Source of the DNA: Paenibacillus dokdonensis
GTDB taxonomy: Bacteria; Bacillota; Bacilli; Paenibacillales; Paenibacillaceae
Length of the DNA: 64,000 nucleotides
Assembly (NCBI RefSeq): GCF_004916975.1
Contig: NZ_STGQ01000003.1
Location: 186,001 to 250,000, forward strand
Reading direction: 5' to 3'
A program made the translations under genes and the position numbers. Of the stretch, positions 61,772 through 64,000 are shown in pieces (the first letter of the stretch is position 1; each line of letters opens with the position of its first letter). The notes under the pieces were generated by a model. That model made no database searches. It saw only the letters and a program-made list of their open reading frames with translations, and was not told the origin of the DNA.

Positions 61772-62195
61772 AGGTCACCCTCCTTATGTTACTATCATCA
61801 GTATACTCCACAAATCTTATCCTCTCAAGTAACTGCTGCCCGTCATACTCATAGGTGCAGACCTTTTTTTTCCTGTCTACCGTATTGCGGAGCCAGAATG
61901 TGCGGTTTATAATAGGGTGGGTGATAAGGGAAAGGCATTTGTCGGAATTTTGTCACCTGCTTGACGATGGTCTGTCATAATTTTTTGTAACTTTTTTCAC
62001 AAAAGTGTTGAATTTTCTAAGCAACAGGCATGCAGACCTGCCGCTATATTTAACCGGCCTTTGCTCCTTCGGAGCGCATTAACAAGCCGTTATTCTAGAC
62101 TTGATTGAATGAAGCCGGACACCTTCCGACGAGCGGATTTTTTTTGTGTTTTTTTACTTAAACCGCATCCCATCAAAAGTACAGGAGGAATGGAT
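61772..62195. other. intergenic leader region of mqnE
   Basis: About 420 bases with a Rex-like palindrome (61985-62002), a short GCTCC TTCG GGAGC hairpin near 62071 and a long T-rich tract near 62140-62160. No ORF with a convincing start. The promoter was not identified. Confidence 0.45.
61985..62002. promoter_or_regulatory. candidate Rex operator upstream of mqnE
   Basis: TTGTAACTTTTTTCACAA matches 14 of 18 positions of the Rex site TTGTGAAATATTTCACAA and has perfect outer arms (TTGT / ACAA). Inference only. Confidence 0.4.
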
Positions 62196-63302
62196 ATGTC
62201 CATGATCGTAACATCTAATACCAACAAGAGAATGGAAGAAATCGCTGAAAAAGTTCGCCACGGGGAGCGTCTAAACCTCGAAGACGGTGTATTTCTTTAT
62301 GAAACGGATGATTTGCTGACTCTAGGGCAGCTGGCTAATGAAGTCAATCTGCGCAAAAACGGCAAAAAGGTCTATTTCATTGAAAATATGAGTCTGTACT
62401 TCACCAATGTTTGCGAAGCAAGATGCGCATTCTGCAACTTTAGAAAAGACCTTGGTGATGATGGTTCCTACACCCTGACCGGCCAGGAAATGGTTGAATA
62501 CGTTGAGCAGCACATCCATCCGGGTGTACGCGAATTCCATATTGTCGGCGGGCATAATAATCATATGCCATTCCAATATTATGTAGATTCGCTGCAGGCG
62601 CTGACGGACCGCTTTCCTGATGTTACACTGAAGGCATATACGGCAGCGGAAATCGAATTCTACACCCGGATCAGCGGGCTAAGCACCGAGGAAGTGCTTA
62701 AAGAACTGCAAAAGGCAGGTCTGAAGTCGCTGACTGGTGGTGGTGCGGAGATTTTGTCCGACCAATACCGCCAGAAAATGAAGGTGGACAAAGCGAACGT
62801 GGAGCAGTATCTCGACGTTCACAGAACAGCTCACAAGCTTGGCATGAAGACTCATACAACCATGCTGTATGGCTCCATTGAATCGCATGAGGACCGTATC
62901 CGCCATATGATGCAGATCCGTGATCTTCAGGATGAAACAAACGGATTCCTGGTATTCATTCCGCTCTCCATGCAGCCTAGAAATAAGAATGCGGGCATTA
63001 TGCGCCGCAACTCCGCATACGAGGATTTGAAAACCATTGCCATCAGCCGTCTGATGCTTGATAATTTCGATCACATCAAAGCGTACTTTATCAACATTGG
63101 TGCCCAGCTGACCCAGGTCTCCCTCTCCTTCGGTGCTTCCGATGTTCATGGCACGATTCTTAAGGAACGCATCAGTCACGCGGCTGGAGCCCTTACACCA
63201 GAAGGTTTGACACGTGATGAGCTGATCTGGCTTGTCAAAGGCGCAGGACGAATTCCGGTTGAACGGGATACATTCTACAATGAAATCAAAGTATATGAGT
63301 AA
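62196..63302 (+). CDS. mqnE: aminofutalosine synthase MqnE (radical SAM)
   Basis: 368 residues. The radical SAM cluster motif CxxxCxxC is CEARCAFC near 72-79, and GGHNNHMPFQYY and GGGAEILSD match MqnE. It joins 3-[(1-carboxyvinyl)oxy]benzoate and SAM to make aminofutalosine in the futalosine route to menaquinone. The ribosome binding site GGAGG is seven bases before ATG 62196; the ATG at 62190 is too close, and the upstream frame is a T-rich leader. Its presence shows that this organism uses the futalosine pathway. Confidence 0.93.
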   Translation: MSMIVTSNTNKRMEEIAEKVRHGERLNLEDGVFLYETDDLLTLGQLANEVNLRKNGKKVYFIENMSLYFTNVCEARCAFCNFRKDLGDDGSYTLTGQEMVEYVEQHIHPGVREFHIVGGHNNHMPFQYYVDSLQALTDRFPDVTLKAYTAAEIEFYTRISGLSTEEVLKELQKAGLKSLTGGGAEILSDQYRQKMKVDKANVEQYLDVHRTAHKLGMKTHTTMLYGSIESHEDRIRHMMQIRDLQDETNGFLVFIPLSMQPRNKNAGIMRRNSAYEDLKTIAISRLMLDNFDHIKAYFINIGAQLTQVSLSFGASDVHGTILKERISHAAGALTPEGLTRDELIWLVKGAGRIPVERDTFYNEIKVYE

Positions 63303-63415
63303 GCACTCGGATTAAGCATCACACCCAGAATTCGGCAGAAGGTACTCATTTCCAACTGAGAATTTTTCACACGCGATCATTAAAAGCTGATGTAAAGAAA
63401 GGAAAGACGGACCCA

Positions 63416-64000
63416 ATGAGAAAATTTGTCATTCTAGGTGGAGGCTATGGCGGTCTTGCTATGATTCAAGGTCTGATCAGCAGCCACCTGCCGCCTGATA
63501 TTGAACTGGTGCTGGTGGACCGGATGCCATTTCAGGGCATAAAAACGGAATATTACGCACTTGCAGCGGGGACGGCTTCAGACTTTGATCTGCGGATCCA
63601 GTTTCCAGTCCATAACCAGCTGACTAAACGTTATGGCGAAGTGACTTCCATTGATCTGGAAAAGAACCTGATCCATATGGAGCAGGACGAACCCATCGAA
63701 TATGATTATCTCGTTATTGCACTGGGTTGTACGGACCGCTATCACGGCATTCCGGGCGCAGAGCAGTACACAAACAGCATTCAGACCTTTTCCAGCACCA
63801 GAGAGACGTATCATCGCCTGAATGATATCAAGCCTTATGGGCAGGTTCATATTATCGGCGGCGGTCTAAGCGGTGTTGAAACGGCAGCTGAGCTTCGCGA
63901 GAGCCGTCCCGACCTGAATATCACCATTCTGGACCGGGGCAGTCGTGTGTTGTCCGCTTTTCCGTCAACCGTATCTGCATATGTCGAACAGTGGTTCCGT
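63416..64000 (+). CDS. NADH dehydrogenase-like FAD protein (YutJ-like), partial at window edge
   Basis: The first 195 codons run off the right edge. FAD fold FVILGGGYGGLAMIQGL near 4-20, a YDYLVIALGC strand near 96-105 and the second fold VHIIGGGLSGVETAAEL near 144-160. It is a second NDH-2-like flavoprotein distinct from the one at 56932-58128. ATG 63416 follows GGAAAG. It follows mqnE by 113 bases, perhaps in the same transcript. Substrate and electron acceptor are unknown. Confidence 0.87.
   Translation, partial: MRKFVILGGGYGGLAMIQGLISSHLPPDIELVLVDRMPFQGIKTEYYALAAGTASDFDLRIQFPVHNQLTKRYGEVTSIDLEKNLIHMEQDEPIEYDYLVIALGCTDRYHGIPGAEQYTNSIQTFSSTRETYHRLNDIKPYGQVHIIGGGLSGVETAAELRESRPDLNITILDRGSRVLSAFPSTVSAYVEQWFR

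Noticed and set aside
62109..62195. N-terminal extension of MqnE
   Set aside because: T-rich leader; the ribosome binding site at about 62181-62187 and the family length support ATG 62196.

Overview
The window looks like chromosome from a Paenibacillus-type member of the Bacillales. Supporting signs are strong AGGAGG-type ribosome binding sites with several TTG and GTG starts, Bacillales genes (ecsAB, dnaB-dnaI, sda, yuiB/yumB/yumC relatives, coproheme-type hemQ, sdhCAB with menaquinone genes, YheC/D, YjcZ), and a YesM/YesN sugar locus with MsmX-type ABC importers. No tRNA, rRNA, transposase, phage or CRISPR array was seen.

Layout. 1-80: 3' part of a TPP riboswitch reading out of the window to the left. 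375-3056: psd, an SDR and a phosphotransferase. 3203-7306: an AI-2E family transporter and a permease pair (UPF0718 permease plus TIGR03943 protein) behind a Zur-like box; a ~490 bp piece of the TIGR03943 gene and its terminator is duplicated upstream as a pseudogene. 7307-20412: a visibly GC-richer carbohydrate block containing a secreted DUF4832 protein (in-frame stop), two ABC permeases, a lipoprotein binding protein, a frameshifted GH31 glycosidase, and a YesN/YesM pair overlapping a membrane-anchored binding protein. Structured repeats flank the GH31 gene. 20526-32910: regulators (AraC, MocR, LysR), a PNPOx-like protein, an aminotransferase, YjcZ, ecsAB, a DEAD-box helicase, an SDR, cheX and hisJ. 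33065-37674: EamA transporter, acetyltransferase, metallophosphoesterase, aldehyde dehydrogenase and potassium channel. 37887-42311: sdhCAB with a divergent LysR gene. 42434-46011: ktrB-ktrA-antiporter operon under a c-di-AMP riboswitch. 46231-55497: CPBP protease, uvrC, trxA, YqzM-like, dnaB-dnaI, an alpha/beta hydrolase and yuiB. 55858-64000: hemQ, NDH-2, ferredoxin-NADP reductase, sda with DnaA-box-like sites, YheC/D, an A-type Fe-S carrier, mqnE and a second NDH-like protein cut by the window edge.

How the genes fit together. The right third is a respiration and redox neighbourhood (heme, menaquinone, NADH dehydrogenase, ferredoxin reductase, Fe-S carrier), with Rex-like palindromes before two of its genes. 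The sugar block reads as import and hydrolysis of an unidentified glycoside, sensed by YesM/YesN and possibly by the anchored binding protein. Two of its enzymes carry disabling lesions, so it may be decaying, or the assembly may contain small errors. The most unusual signals are the hairpin repeats around the GH31 gene (one stem differs in sequence between copies yet stays paired), the partial TIGR03943 duplication, the anchored binding protein overlapping yesM, a MocR regulator without its PLP lysine, and a 38-residue arginine-rich ORF with its own ribosome binding site and terminator.
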